DNA of 64,000 bases, taken from assembly GCF_000737715.1 (NCBI RefSeq), contig NZ_JPRN01000005.1, positions 415,052-479,051 of the forward strand, given 5' to 3'. Position numbers and translations under genes: made by a program. The stretch is from Chryseobacterium sp. JM1. GTDB taxonomy: Bacteria; Bacteroidota; Bacteroidia; Flavobacteriales; Weeksellaceae. Below the pieces are notes generated by a model. The model saw only the letters and a list, made by a program, of their open reading frames with translations. It was not told where the DNA came from and did no database searches. Positions 10,783 to 20,800 of the stretch are shown piece by piece. Numbering within the stretch: position 1 is the first letter of the stretch; each line of letters starts with the position of its first letter.

Positions 10783-11547
10783 ATGACCATTTTCCACGAA
10801 ACCCAAATTTCACTTTCAAAAAAAGTTACTCTACATTTTTTAAATATTGAAAATTATTCTCATGATCTGGTAAAACTTATTGAGGATGAAATCGGTTTTA
10901 TTAGAAATGGACCATTAAATGACGAAGATTTAAAAGATGTAAAGAAAAGAATCAAAATTTGGATTGATAAAAAAGGAAAAGAAGAAAGAGCGAAAAATGG
11001 ATTTATTGCAGAATTTATTTGTCATTTGTATTTAAGATATATAAAATTTGAACAATATTCTTTATTCAAAAATCTAGAAGAGAACGGTCCCAAAAAAGGT
11101 TTTGATGGTTTATATCTTCTAAATAATGAAGTTTGGATTGTTGAAAGCAAATCAACGGTCAACAATAAAAAAAGTCATAAAAGTAAAATTAATGAGGCTT
11201 ATAAGGATATTAAAACAAAATTGGAATCTAGCGAAGAAGACAAAGTAAATGATCCGTGGGAAAATGCTAAAAATCATATTCAAATTACAAATCCAAATAA
11301 ATCATTATCTGAAAATGTAAAAAAATTAAGCTCTGATTTCATTAATAATAGAAAACATAAAATAAAAGAATTCAACATAATCCCATGCTCTACAATTTAT
11401 CTAAATGATAATTGGGAAATAATTGATATAAAAGATTTAGAAAATAAATTTAAGATTGAAGCAAAAAAAATTGAAGCAAAAAAGATTAATATCATATGTA
11501 TTAACAAAAAGAGCATTGATGATTTTGTAAACTATATCAATAGCTAA
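10783..11547 (+). CDS. HamA-like (DUF1837-type) predicted nuclease
   Basis: The 254-residue, very AT-rich gene encodes a lysine-rich protein with KKGFDGLYLLNNEVWIVESK. Asp108 and the Glu121-x-Lys123 pair fit a PD-(D/E)xK nuclease core, preceded by the helix GFIAEFICHLYL. In Hachiman anti-phage systems HamA (DUF1837) has this core and is encoded next to the helicase HamB, as here: the helicase starts 3 bp after this stop. Family membership is judged from motif layout and partner only; other nuclease-helicase defence pairs are possible. Confidence 0.62.
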   Translation: MTIFHETQISLSKKVTLHFLNIENYSHDLVKLIEDEIGFIRNGPLNDEDLKDVKKRIKIWIDKKGKEERAKNGFIAEFICHLYLRYIKFEQYSLFKNLEENGPKKGFDGLYLLNNEVWIVESKSTVNNKKSHKSKINEAYKDIKTKLESSEEDKVNDPWENAKNHIQITNPNKSLSENVKKLSSDFINNRKHKIKEFNIIPCSTIYLNDNWEIIDIKDLENKFKIEAKKIEAKKINIICINKKSIDDFVNYINS

Positions 11548-11550
11548 TTT

Positions 11551-14052
11551 ATGGAAAAAGATATACAGCAATTACGTAACCTTAGAAATAATAAGGACTT
11601 TCAAAACATTTTTCAGAAGCTCTGCTTGAACAAAGAATTAAATATTGATGAAAAAGAATTTATTTTAAAATGTGCTTTATTATTTTTTCAATTATACGAT
11701 TCTGATAAAAGATATTCATCATTTTTTAAAATTGGTTATTATATTATTTTAAAATATTGTCTATCTTATAATACTTATCAACCTTTGTATGATATATCAA
11801 TTCAATTAGGGTTTTATCCGATAATTGGAACTCTTTTAAAATTAGAAAAAGAAGCATCAAGTTTAAAAAATAAAAATGTTTTATTAGATATATTCACATA
11901 TACTTTTTTTAAGAAAGACTATGAATTACAGCGGGGTTACATAGAAAGTTTTGAGCAAAATAATTCGAGAAAAAAGATCATAAATCATGATAAGAATGAA
12001 ATTGCTTACATAGCTCCTACATCTTATGGAAAAAGTTCTATAATAAAAGAATACATAAAAATTAATAAACCAAAGAAAGTAGCTGTAATTGTTCCTACAA
12101 AATCACTACTTGTTCAAACATATTTAGACCTTAAAGAGCTTTCCAAAGATTATAAACTGGTTTTACACGATGAAATGTATAATGGTGAAGAAAATTTTAT
12201 TGGAATATTAACTCAAGAAAGAGCTACTCGTATTTTAAATAAAAATGCAAAACATTGTTTTGATATACTATTTATTGATGAAGCACATAATATTCTAAGA
12301 AGAGATGTAAGAAGTTACATATTAGCCCGAGTCGTACAATTAAACTATAAAAGAAACAATAATCATAAAATAATTTATTTATCCCCGTTAATTGAATCTT
12401 CAAATAATTTAAAAATAATCAAAACATCAAAAGATGAAATATCGGTAAGAAAAATCAATCATGATTTTAAAAGTTTTGAACTTTTTCATTTTACAGAAAG
12501 GCAAAGCTTTTTCTTCGATAGATTTTCAGGAGAAAGGTATTTAATTGATACTAAACTTATCTATATTGAATATATTAAAAAGAATTTACTAAGAAAAAAT
12601 TTCTTTTACCAAAATAAGCCACCCCTCATAGAACAATTTGCTGAATACCTGTATCGTAATCTTGATTTTCTAAGAAATGAGGATTACGAGATTATGAAAA
12701 TCTCTGAGGTTTTAAAAAAGGAAGTTCATAAAGATTTTAAACTTATTAAATTCTTACAAAAAGGAATAATATATTTACATGGTAAAATTCCCAATATAAT
12801 TAAAGAATATATAGAAAGTAAATATAAAGAAATTGATAGTATCAAATATTTAATTGCTAATAAGGTTGTTCTTGAGGGAATAAATATGCCAATTGAAACA
12901 ATTTTTATAACAAATAATCGAGTAGGTAGAAAAAATATTAATTATAATGATTTGATAAATCTTATCGGCAGAGCTAACAGACTTAATTTTATTTTTAAAA
13001 ATGGTAATATAGATAAACTAATATCTAAAATACATTTTTTAGATCATGATAAGTTCCAAGGAAAAAATTCTATGAAAAGTACTTTAGAAATTTTAAATAA
13101 GGAAAAAGTTAGAGATACTATTGAGAATCCTTTATCTCAAAATTATGATATTGAAAATTTACAATTTTCGGGTGAAAATAAAGTAGAAAAAAAGGAAAAA
13201 CAAAAATTAGATGATAAAAAATTAAATGATTTTTCTGATTTTATTTTAGAAGAACCAAAAAATAAATTTGAAAAAATAAAAAGATATTGCATAGAAAATT
13301 CTATAACTAATTATTATAAAGATATTAATTTAGGCATTGATATAATCAGTGAGAATATTGAAACTTATAAGTTTAATACAGAAGATAAAATTGTAGATAT
13401 TATTTTTAACATATTTATTAAAAATCAAGCTGAGAATATTGCTGATTTTGAAATAGCCCGTCTTAACGAAGAAAAAGCTAGAAATTATTATAATAATTAT
13501 ATATATGTCACACAACATCTTCATTTAAATCAAAGAATTATCTCAACAAAAGATTATTTTGAAAAGAAATCAAAAACAGATGATCCTTATCTTTATATTG
13601 GTGTTAGTTATGGCGAATTAACAAGTGAAGAATCAGGAAGAGTATCAGTTTATAATGATGATAAAAAAAGATATCAACAAAAAGTTTATGTCAATTTATC
13701 TGTTGAAAATGTCGATTTGATAAATTTAGCAATTGTAAAATTGAAGATCGAAGAAGATTTTGTTGGTTATAAATTAACTCAGTTAATTTCGTTTTTGAAC
13801 GATTTCAAAATTATTACAAACAATTATTATCTAAAAATAATATATGGTACAACTGACGAAACAACAATTAATTTAGTTCGTTTTGGATTAAGTATTAGTT
13901 GTGTTTCTGAATTAATAAAAGATGACCAAATATCAAATCTTTTGTTGGATCGGAACGGTAATTTAAGTACAAAAAATAGTAATAAATTTGAAAAATATTT
14001 ATTATCAAAACCAGAATTATTTAAGTTTGAAATAAAAAAATATTTAAATTAA
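11551..14052 (+). CDS. HamB-like SF2 DExH helicase
   Basis: The 833-residue superfamily 2 helicase has motif I APTSYGKSS (Lys161), motif II DEAH (243-246), motif V GINMPIETIFITN, and motif VI LIGRANR (471-477). About 350 further residues form a C-terminal region of unknown fold. In Hachiman defence, HamB is thought to monitor DNA and release HamA nuclease activity. The gene is far richer in A and T than its neighbours, with poly-Lys/Asn codon bias, which points to horizontal transfer together with the HamA-like gene. The next gene (RlaP type) follows after 5 bp and is probably read through. Confidence 0.75.
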   Translation: MEKDIQQLRNLRNNKDFQNIFQKLCLNKELNIDEKEFILKCALLFFQLYDSDKRYSSFFKIGYYIILKYCLSYNTYQPLYDISIQLGFYPIIGTLLKLEKEASSLKNKNVLLDIFTYTFFKKDYELQRGYIESFEQNNSRKKIINHDKNEIAYIAPTSYGKSSIIKEYIKINKPKKVAVIVPTKSLLVQTYLDLKELSKDYKLVLHDEMYNGEENFIGILTQERATRILNKNAKHCFDILFIDEAHNILRRDVRSYILARVVQLNYKRNNNHKIIYLSPLIESSNNLKIIKTSKDEISVRKINHDFKSFELFHFTERQSFFFDRFSGERYLIDTKLIYIEYIKKNLLRKNFFYQNKPPLIEQFAEYLYRNLDFLRNEDYEIMKISEVLKKEVHKDFKLIKFLQKGIIYLHGKIPNIIKEYIESKYKEIDSIKYLIANKVVLEGINMPIETIFITNNRVGRKNINYNDLINLIGRANRLNFIFKNGNIDKLISKIHFLDHDKFQGKNSMKSTLEILNKEKVRDTIENPLSQNYDIENLQFSGENKVEKKEKQKLDDKKLNDFSDFILEEPKNKFEKIKRYCIENSITNYYKDINLGIDIISENIETYKFNTEDKIVDIIFNIFIKNQAENIADFEIARLNEEKARNYYNNYIYVTQHLHLNQRIISTKDYFEKKSKTDDPYLYIGVSYGELTSEESGRVSVYNDDKKRYQQKVYVNLSVENVDLINLAIVKLKIEEDFVGYKLTQLISFLNDFKIITNNYYLKIIYGTTDETTINLVRFGLSISCVSELIKDDQISNLLLDRNGNLSTKNSNKFEKYLLSKPELFKFEIKKYLN

Positions 14053-14057
14053 TTAAA

Positions 14058-15119
14058 ATGACAATTTCAGGCATAAAAACCCAAAACCTCATCCTCTTCG
14101 AAGCCATCTCCGGCAGCCGCGCTTTCGGGCTGGCTACAGAAAATTCGGATACGGATATCCGTGGGGTTTATTATCTGCCGAAAGAAGATTTTTTCGGACT
14201 GAATTATATCCCGCAGATTTCTAATGAAACCAATGATATCACCTATTACGAGATTGGAAGATTTGTAGAACTTCTGCAGAAAAACAACCCCAATATTCTG
14301 GAAATGCTCGCAAGTCCGGAAGAATATATCCTGCACAAAGATCCGCTGATGGATTTGCTGCGTACGGAAGACTTTTTATCTAAATTATGTAAAGATACCT
14401 TTGCAGGGTACGCTATATCGCAGATCAAAAAAGCAAAAGGTCTCAATAAAAAGATTCTTAATCCCATCGATAAAGAAAGAAAATCTGTTCTGGATTTCTG
14501 CCATATTCTTGAAAATCAGGGATCGGTTCCTTTGAAAAAATGGCTCTCCGACAACGGAAAAATTCAGGAAAAATGTGGACTGATCAGCATCGGGAATACA
14601 AAAGGAATGCACGCCGTGTTTTATGATGAGTCCAGAACTTTGGGCTATAAAGGAATTATTCAGCATGAAGAAGCCAATCAGGTTTCTCTGTCTTCCGTTC
14701 CTAAAGATGAAAAACCCATAGCTTATCTTTCATGTAACCTCGACGCCTACTCCACCTATTGCAAAGACTATAAGGAATACTGGAAATGGGTGTCTGAACG
14801 CAATGAAGACCGCTACAACGTCAATCAGCAGCATGGCCAGAATTATGACAGCAAGAATATGATGCACACCGTCCGTCTTTTGCAGTCGTGTGAGCATATT
14901 TTTAAAACAAGCTCTTTACAGATCCGCGTAGACAACAGGGAGGAATTACTTGATATTAAAGCCGGAAACTGGTCTTATGAAAAAGTAATGCAAAAAGCTG
15001 AAGATCTCATAGAATCTATAGAACACGAGCATTCAACTTCTCTGCTTCCCGACAGTCCGGATATAAAAAAGATGGAAAAAATCTTAATAGAAATACGTGA
15101 AAAATTATACTGCCAGTGA
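14058..15119 (+). CDS. RlaP-type nucleotidyltransferase, long form
   Basis: The 353-residue polymerase-beta fold protein has ISGSRAFGLATENSDTDIRG: Gly19-Ser20 and the acidic pair Asp31/Asp33. The rest (YAISQIKKAKGL, NMMHTVRLLQSCEHI) is typical of the longer PF10127 proteins. It is a paralogue, not a close copy, of the 8475 gene. It starts 5 bp after the AT-rich helicase gene while its own composition is normal for the chromosome, so the defence pair appears to have landed right in front of it. RNA-end repair is the predicted role. Confidence 0.88.
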   Translation: MTISGIKTQNLILFEAISGSRAFGLATENSDTDIRGVYYLPKEDFFGLNYIPQISNETNDITYYEIGRFVELLQKNNPNILEMLASPEEYILHKDPLMDLLRTEDFLSKLCKDTFAGYAISQIKKAKGLNKKILNPIDKERKSVLDFCHILENQGSVPLKKWLSDNGKIQEKCGLISIGNTKGMHAVFYDESRTLGYKGIIQHEEANQVSLSSVPKDEKPIAYLSCNLDAYSTYCKDYKEYWKWVSERNEDRYNVNQQHGQNYDSKNMMHTVRLLQSCEHIFKTSSLQIRVDNREELLDIKAGNWSYEKVMQKAEDLIESIEHEHSTSLLPDSPDIKKMEKILIEIREKLYCQ

Positions 15120-15273
15120 TCAATCTTAATATTCTTAATAAGAAGTTGTTTAAAGGTTTATTTTCCTCAACAGTGAAATAGAAAAAGTATTTCGTCTACA
15201 TGTATTCAATTGATATTTAAAATTTCAAACCTTCCTAATAGAGTCTTGAAACTATACAGCCAGATATTTATTA

Positions 15274-15463
15274 GTTGGAAAAACGCAAATGGGCGCAAAG
15301 GCTGAACTAAAATGAGGATATTTTAAGGCGCAAGAAAATCAGAGATTTTCAGCAAGTCCATTGGCTTTTATTGAGCGGTCTACAATTTTATCGCAGATAA
15401 AATCCTAGCGCCTTAAAGCATAATCTTTTCAAATTTCTTTGCGATCCTTCGCGTTTTTCCAAC
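15274..15463. repeat. 190-bp palindromic element with 13-bp terminal inverted repeats
   Basis: GTTGGAAAAACGC (15274-15286) and GCGTTTTTCCAAC (15451-15463) are exact inverted copies. Inside, TTTAAGGCGC and GCGCCTTAAA are also inverted, around TTTTATCGCAGATAAAAT. No coding capacity is seen. Interior words match elements at 5638 and 24228. It looks like a small non-autonomous or REP-like element. The rest of the 15120-15529 gap shows nothing else. Confidence 0.75.
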
Positions 15464-15529
15464 AAAAAAATTCAAACAGGTTTATCTCAATTTCACCTTA
15501 ATGGTTTTAAAAAATTAGGAATATTAAGG

Positions 15530-15874
15530 TTATTTTTCCTTTGACGTTTTGGCTACTGCATTGTAATCCAGACATATTTTTATCCAGTACTCAAAATCAG
15601 CCTGTTTTTGAAATCCTACAGGTTCCACATAGCAATATCCTTTAAGTTGCTTTCCTTTCATGATCATGGGAAGAAAACCTGTTCTTTCTGAAACTTCCTC
15701 TTCCAGATCAGGGTCATAACGGCACATGAGTTGATCATGGCTTATATTAATGCACATTTTATCATTGACCAAAAATGCTAATCCACTGAACATTTTCTTT
15801 TCCTTAATCTCAAGATCAGGAATTTCCGAAAGCCGTTCACGAACTCTGTCCGCCAGTTCAATACTGTATGCCAT
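15530..15874 (-). CDS. TfoX/Sxy family N-terminal domain protein
   Basis: The 114-residue protein begins MAYSIELADRVRERL and has MFSGLAFLVNDKMCINI, the hallmark of the TfoX N-terminal domain family. In gamma-proteobacteria TfoX controls competence, but stand-alone short versions in flavobacteria have no known role. The frame extends 6 codons upstream to 15892; the internal ATG (MAYS) is preferred because relatives begin this way. It is a single-gene unit divergent from the DUF2975 gene. Confidence 0.82.
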   Translation of the reverse strand: MAYSIELADRVRERLSEIPDLEIKEKKMFSGLAFLVNDKMCINISHDQLMCRYDPDLEEEVSERTGFLPMIMKGKQLKGYCYVEPVGFQKQADFEYWIKICLDYNAVAKTSKEK

Positions 15875-15988
15875 GAGAAATAATTTTATCATTTAAATTT
15901 AGGCAAAAAACGCGTTAAACAAAGCATATTTTTTGATTTTCAAATTCCATTTGGGATTCACTAAATATTTTTTTATTTAAAATAATTA

Positions 15989-16017
15989 TTGTTTTACGAT
16001 AATTAATTATACATTTG
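15989..16017 (+). promoter_or_regulatory. Flavobacterial promoter for the DUF2975-XRE operon
   Basis: TTG (15989-15991), 18 bases, TACATTTG (16010-16017). Transcription would begin near 16024, which makes the ATG at 16040 a better start than the ATG at 16028. Confidence 0.75.
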
Positions 16018-16039
16018 CAATAGTTAAATGATTATTGCC

Positions 16040-16555
16040 ATGAACCAGACCAAAATTATTGCGAAGATCCTGTACTACATTTGTATTGTGCTCTCGGCGG
16101 GGTATCTGATCACTTTTGTCTATTCAATTGTATGCCTGCTCACCGGTTATGCCATCACTCCGTATAAGGATAATATGTTTTTGCATATCAACTATCCTTT
16201 TACAGAACAGCCGTTTCTAAATATTGAACGTAATTATTCGTACATCATCTTTTCATTCTTACTGGTTTTAATTTCCTACGGGATTTTTTTCTGGCTTTCG
16301 GCGAAAGTTTTCAAAGTATTTTTCCAGTCAAAACTGTTTATAAAAGAAAATATACTTCAGCTTAAGCGATTTTACCTGTATAATATTTTCGTTCCACTCC
16401 CCATAGTCATCCTAGCAAGTTTCTTTGTGGAAGTAGAAAGTATGATCTGGGGATTGGTGTTTATCCATTTCATGCTTGGAATTTTCTGTCTGTTTCTTGC
16501 GAATATCTTCAAGCAAGGACTACATTTGCAAAACGAACAAGACCTATTTATATAA
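16040..16555 (+). CDS. DUF2975 family membrane protein
   Basis: The protein has about 171 residues and four hydrophobic segments (near ILYYICIVLSAGYLITFVY, YIIFSFLLVLISYGIFFWL, IFVPLPIVILASFF, WGLVFIHFMLGIFCLFL), matching the DUF2975 family. Such proteins are regularly encoded with a YozG-like XRE regulator, as here, where the TAA stop shares its last A with the next ATG. The function is unknown. The start at 16040 is preferred because the promoter leaves almost no leader for 16028. Confidence 0.85.
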   Translation: MNQTKIIAKILYYICIVLSAGYLITFVYSIVCLLTGYAITPYKDNMFLHINYPFTEQPFLNIERNYSYIIFSFLLVLISYGIFFWLSAKVFKVFFQSKLFIKENILQLKRFYLYNIFVPLPIVILASFFVEVESMIWGLVFIHFMLGIFCLFLANIFKQGLHLQNEQDLFI

Positions 16556-16758
16556 TGCCAATCATAGTCAACTTAGATGTCATGCTAGCCAAGCGAAAAA
16601 TGCAGAGTAAAGAACTGGCAGAAAAATTAGGAATCACCCCTGTTAATCTATCCATTCTTAAAACCGGCAAAGCAAAGGGGGTTCGTTTCGATACCCTGGA
16701 AGCCATCTGCAAAATTCTGGAATGTCAGCCCGGAGATATTTTGGAGTTTAGGGAATAG
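16555..16758 (+). CDS. YozG-like XRE-family regulator
   Basis: The 67-residue helix-turn-helix protein (VMLAKRKMQSKELAEKLGIT, then FDTLEAICKILECQPGDIL) is a minimal Cro/CI fold close to Bacillus YozG. It overlaps the DUF2975 stop by one base, so the two are translationally coupled and probably regulate their own operon. Confidence 0.92.
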   Translation: MPIIVNLDVMLAKRKMQSKELAEKLGITPVNLSILKTGKAKGVRFDTLEAICKILECQPGDILEFRE

Positions 16759-17007
16759 GTTTCGTGTTTGAGAGTTTGAGGATGAATTTTGGTTGTCAGT
16801 TGCTTGTTGCTAGTTGTTAGTCATTAAGCTGATGAATTATCGTCCTGTATCTGAAATCTTGTCTCTTGGCTCTTGGCTCTTGGCTCTCAAATTCACCATT
16901 GACATTCTATCAGCCTAAAATCTGACGTCTGATATCTGAAATCTCATATCTATACACAAGCAACCACAACGGCCTGCCTTACCCTTCTATTATCCAAACC
17001 TTATCAT
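16759..17007. other. Low-complexity intergenic spacer
   Basis: Short tandem words (TTGGCTC repeated near 16865-16888; ATCTGAAATCT variants) fill the gap before the ABC genes. No promoter or gene stands out. Confidence 0.5.
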
Positions 17008-17880
17008 ATGAATACTTTATCTATCAACAATTTAAGCCTCATTTACAAAAATGGCTTTCAAGCGGTTAAAGACATATCGCTCGACATCGGGAACGGTATG
17101 TTTGGATTATTGGGTCCGAATGGTGCCGGAAAATCCTCTTTAATGAAAACCATTGTGGGACTGCAAAAACCGACCTCCGGAAATATTATTTTCAACGGAA
17201 AGGATGTTTCAAAAGATCCCGATTACATTAAACAAAACCTCGGATTTCTTCCACAGGATTTTGGAGTATATCCGAAAGTTTCCGCGTATGATCTTCTGGA
17301 ACATATTGCTGTGTTAAAAGGGATCACAGACCGTACAGAACGCAAAGAACAGATCTTCGGCCTGCTGGAAAAAGTTAATCTTTCAGATTTCAGGAAGAAA
17401 GAAGTTCATACTTTTTCAGGGGGAATGAAACAGCGTTTTGGTGTTGCTCAGGCACTCCTGGGAAATCCTAAGATCATTATCGTAGACGAACCAACGGCCG
17501 GCCTTGATCCTGAAGAACGCAACCGCTTTAACTCGCTTTTGAATGACATCAGCCAGGAGGTTATCGTCATTCTTTCGACCCATCTGGTGGAAGATGTCAG
17601 AAATCTGTGCTCAGAAATGGCGGTGATGAATAACGGACAGATTTTAAGACAAGGAAAACCCGCAGAATTGATTTCTGAACTGGAAGACAGGATCTGGTCC
17701 AAACCCATCGACAAAAACGAATTGGACCATTACCTTTCCAGCCATGAAATTATCAGCCGCCAGCTGATTGAAAGAGAGCTCCATATTACCGTATTTTCAG
17801 AAGACCAGCCGAAAGATTTCAACGCAGTCAGTCCGCTTCTGGAGCACGTTTACTTCCGTACACTCACTCAAAAACCTTAG
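17008..17880 (+). CDS. ABC transporter ATP-binding protein
   Basis: The 290-residue nucleotide-binding subunit has Walker A GPNGAGKSS (36-44), Q-loop FLPQDFGVYP, signature FSGGMKQR, Walker B IIIVDEPTAGLDPEE and switch His in STHLVED. It is of the ABC-2 (daunorubicin/Nod-like) exporter type. It is paired with the fused permease-peptidase gene starting 2 bp later. The substrate is unknown. Confidence 0.95.
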   Translation: MNTLSINNLSLIYKNGFQAVKDISLDIGNGMFGLLGPNGAGKSSLMKTIVGLQKPTSGNIIFNGKDVSKDPDYIKQNLGFLPQDFGVYPKVSAYDLLEHIAVLKGITDRTERKEQIFGLLEKVNLSDFRKKEVHTFSGGMKQRFGVAQALLGNPKIIIVDEPTAGLDPEERNRFNSLLNDISQEVIVILSTHLVEDVRNLCSEMAVMNNGQILRQGKPAELISELEDRIWSKPIDKNELDHYLSSHEIISRQLIERELHITVFSEDQPKDFNAVSPLLEHVYFRTLTQKP

Positions 17881-17882
17881 CC

Positions 17883-20800
17883 ATGAACGCCCTATTTTTA
17901 TTTGAAGCCAGACGCATCACCAAGCACTGGCCAGCCTATCTTATCGCCTTACTCTTAGCAGGCATTGGTATTTTCTGCGGCAGCCAGTTCAATCTTACGG
18001 CTGGAGACGGAATCTATCTCAATTCACCGTACACCATTGGTTTTATGACCGGAATGCTGAGTCTTTCCATCATATTTATAGCGGTTATTTATGCGGTACA
18101 GTTACTTTTTAAGGACCAGGATTCAAAATTTGATCTTGTACTCTTTTCCTTTCCTTTTTCTAAATGGACGTATCTCAGCGGAAAATTCAGCACCTATTTC
18201 CTGCAGACTTTCTTCAGCTTTTCTTTTTTAATGCTTGGTTTCCTCATTGGTCAGATCACACGGACCGGAAGTGAAATGCAGAATGTGTTCAATTTGGGAT
18301 ATTATCTGTATCCTATGTTGATTTTTGGTCTCATCAACACTTTTTTTGTCTGCACCTTTATCTTTCTGATTTCATTAATAGCAAAGAAGAAACTGCTTGC
18401 TGTCGTTGCCGGACTTCTACTCTATGTTCTGTACATGGTGGTTCTGGTATTTTCTAATTCCCCGTTTATGGCTGGCGGTTTGCCTCAATCCATAGAAACG
18501 CAGCAAATTTCTGCCTTACTGGACCCTTTTGGATTGTCATCCTATTTTTTTGAAGCCAGAACACTTTCTGTAGATCAGAAAAACACTTCATTAGTACCAT
18601 TTTCGGGATATTTAGTCATTAACAGGATCATTTTTTCAGTGGCGTCTTTGTTATTTCTTTGGCTCACTTACCGGTTGTTTTCTTTTTCTTCTGTTTCAAA
18701 ACAAAAAGTAAAAAAAGTAAATTCAAGTTCAGAAATTAAAAGCAAATCATCATTTTCGTATACCCTATCACGAGTGAATTTCGGTTATAAAAATGCTTTT
18801 AAGTCGATCCTTTCTTATGCAAAAATTGATTTACTCTACCTCTTCAAAAGCATTACTATTCCTGCCGTTTCCATCCTGTTGCTTTTCTTCGTCGGAATGG
18901 AAATGTACGCTGAGATCGAGAAAGGAATCCGTCTTCCGCAGAAGTATGCTGGTTCAGGTCTTATGGCAACCACTATTTCAGAAAACTTTCCATTGTTCGG
19001 ACTTCTTCTTGTGGCTTATTTTATCAACGATCTGTATTGGAGAAGCCGTTCATCCGGATTTTCGCTGATCGAAGACAGTACTTTTTTCTCCAAAATCAGA
19101 CTCTCGGGGCATTTCATTTCTATCTGTGTTTTGCTGTTCTTTTTTACCGGAATTTTAATCGTTCAGGGGATTGTCTTTCAGGCCATGTATCAATATCTTC
19201 ACATTGATTGGAATGCTTATCTGGGCGTTTTTCTTTTCAACACATTTCCGTTGATTCTTTTCTCAGGACTCATCCTTCTGATCAATCATACGATCAGAAA
19301 TAAATTGATTGCTCTGGGCATTTCCGTTCTGGCGGTATTTCTATTGGCCGGTCCTGCATCCGGGAAGATTATTCCTTATCCTTTATTCAGAATATTTTCA
19401 GATTTTAAAGGGAGTTACAGTGATTTTAATGGTTATGGTATTTATATGTATGCCTTTGCGGAAAGGCTTTTATTCGGAGCCGGAATCATTTCATTTTTAT
19501 GGATGATAGATCAAACAATCAGATCGAAAAAATTGAATCTGATCACCCTTATTCCCAGTCTTGTTTTGCTTATTTCAGGCATTTTTTCAGGAACACTTTT
19601 TATGAAAGGTTATATTCCTAAAAATGAAGAGAAAGACTTAGCAACAGCCGTTCAGTACGAAAAGGATTTTAAGAAGTATGAAAATAAACCTCAGCCGGAA
19701 ATCACTGATGTTATCACTGAGATTACATTGAATCCTTCCGAAAGTTCCTACCGGATTACAGGAAAATATGTCCTGACCAATTTTACCGATCAGCCCATTG
19801 ATAAGGTCTTTATTAATTTCAACCCTGATCTTATGACAGAATCTGCTGTTTTTCAGACAGGTTCCGAGACTGTGAAAATTAATAAAAACATTTCCGAGGT
19901 TCATTTAAAACAAGCCATTAAACCCGGTGGAATGGCTCACCTTAACTTCAAGCTTTCTTATAAATGGTATTCGGTTAACGGGCATCAGTCTTTCAATGCG
20001 GTGATAGAAAACGGTTCTTTTATGCGGATCAGCAGATATTATCCTGTGATCGGGTATCAGAAAGATGAAGAAATTCAGGATGAGCAGCTACGGAAGAAAA
20101 ACAACCTGGGAAAACTCGCAGAGCTGAAAAAACCGGAAGCTCCGGAAGTTTTTAAAAAGGATTTTATCAATTTAGAGATGACGGTTTCCACGGAAGGTAA
20201 TCAGACCGTTATTGGCACCGGAGATCTGGTTAAAAAATGGAAAAAGTCGGGGCGAAACTATTTTCAGTACAAAGCGGAAAGTATTCCGTTCAGGTTTGCG
20301 GTTTCTTCTGCAGAGTATAAGGTGAAAAGTGTTTTGTATAAAGATATCACAGTAAATATCTTCTATCATAAAAAGCATTTCGAAAACGCAGCTCATCTTC
20401 TTGAAAATGCAAAAATTACACTGGATTACTGTGAAAAGAATTTTGGGAAATATCCTTTTAAAACGGTCAATTTTGCTGAAATCTCCTCTTTCACCAGAGG
20501 TTTTGCAGCAACAGCCTATCCATCGGCGATATTTATGCCTGAGGATATGATTTTCCATGCCAATATCCACGCTGATAAAGAACAGGATGTCATCAATGAA
20601 CTGGCCGGACATGAACTATCTCATTTGTGGTGGGGAAACAGCCAGATCAATCCGGATGACAGAGAAGGAGCGGTCATGCTTTCCGAGACACTTGCGATGT
20701 ACACGGAAATGATGCTTTACAAAAAAATGCATGGCAAGGAAAGAATGAAGGAGAGGATCGCTATGCATCAGCAGATTTACGACAACGAAAAAGGTCTGTC

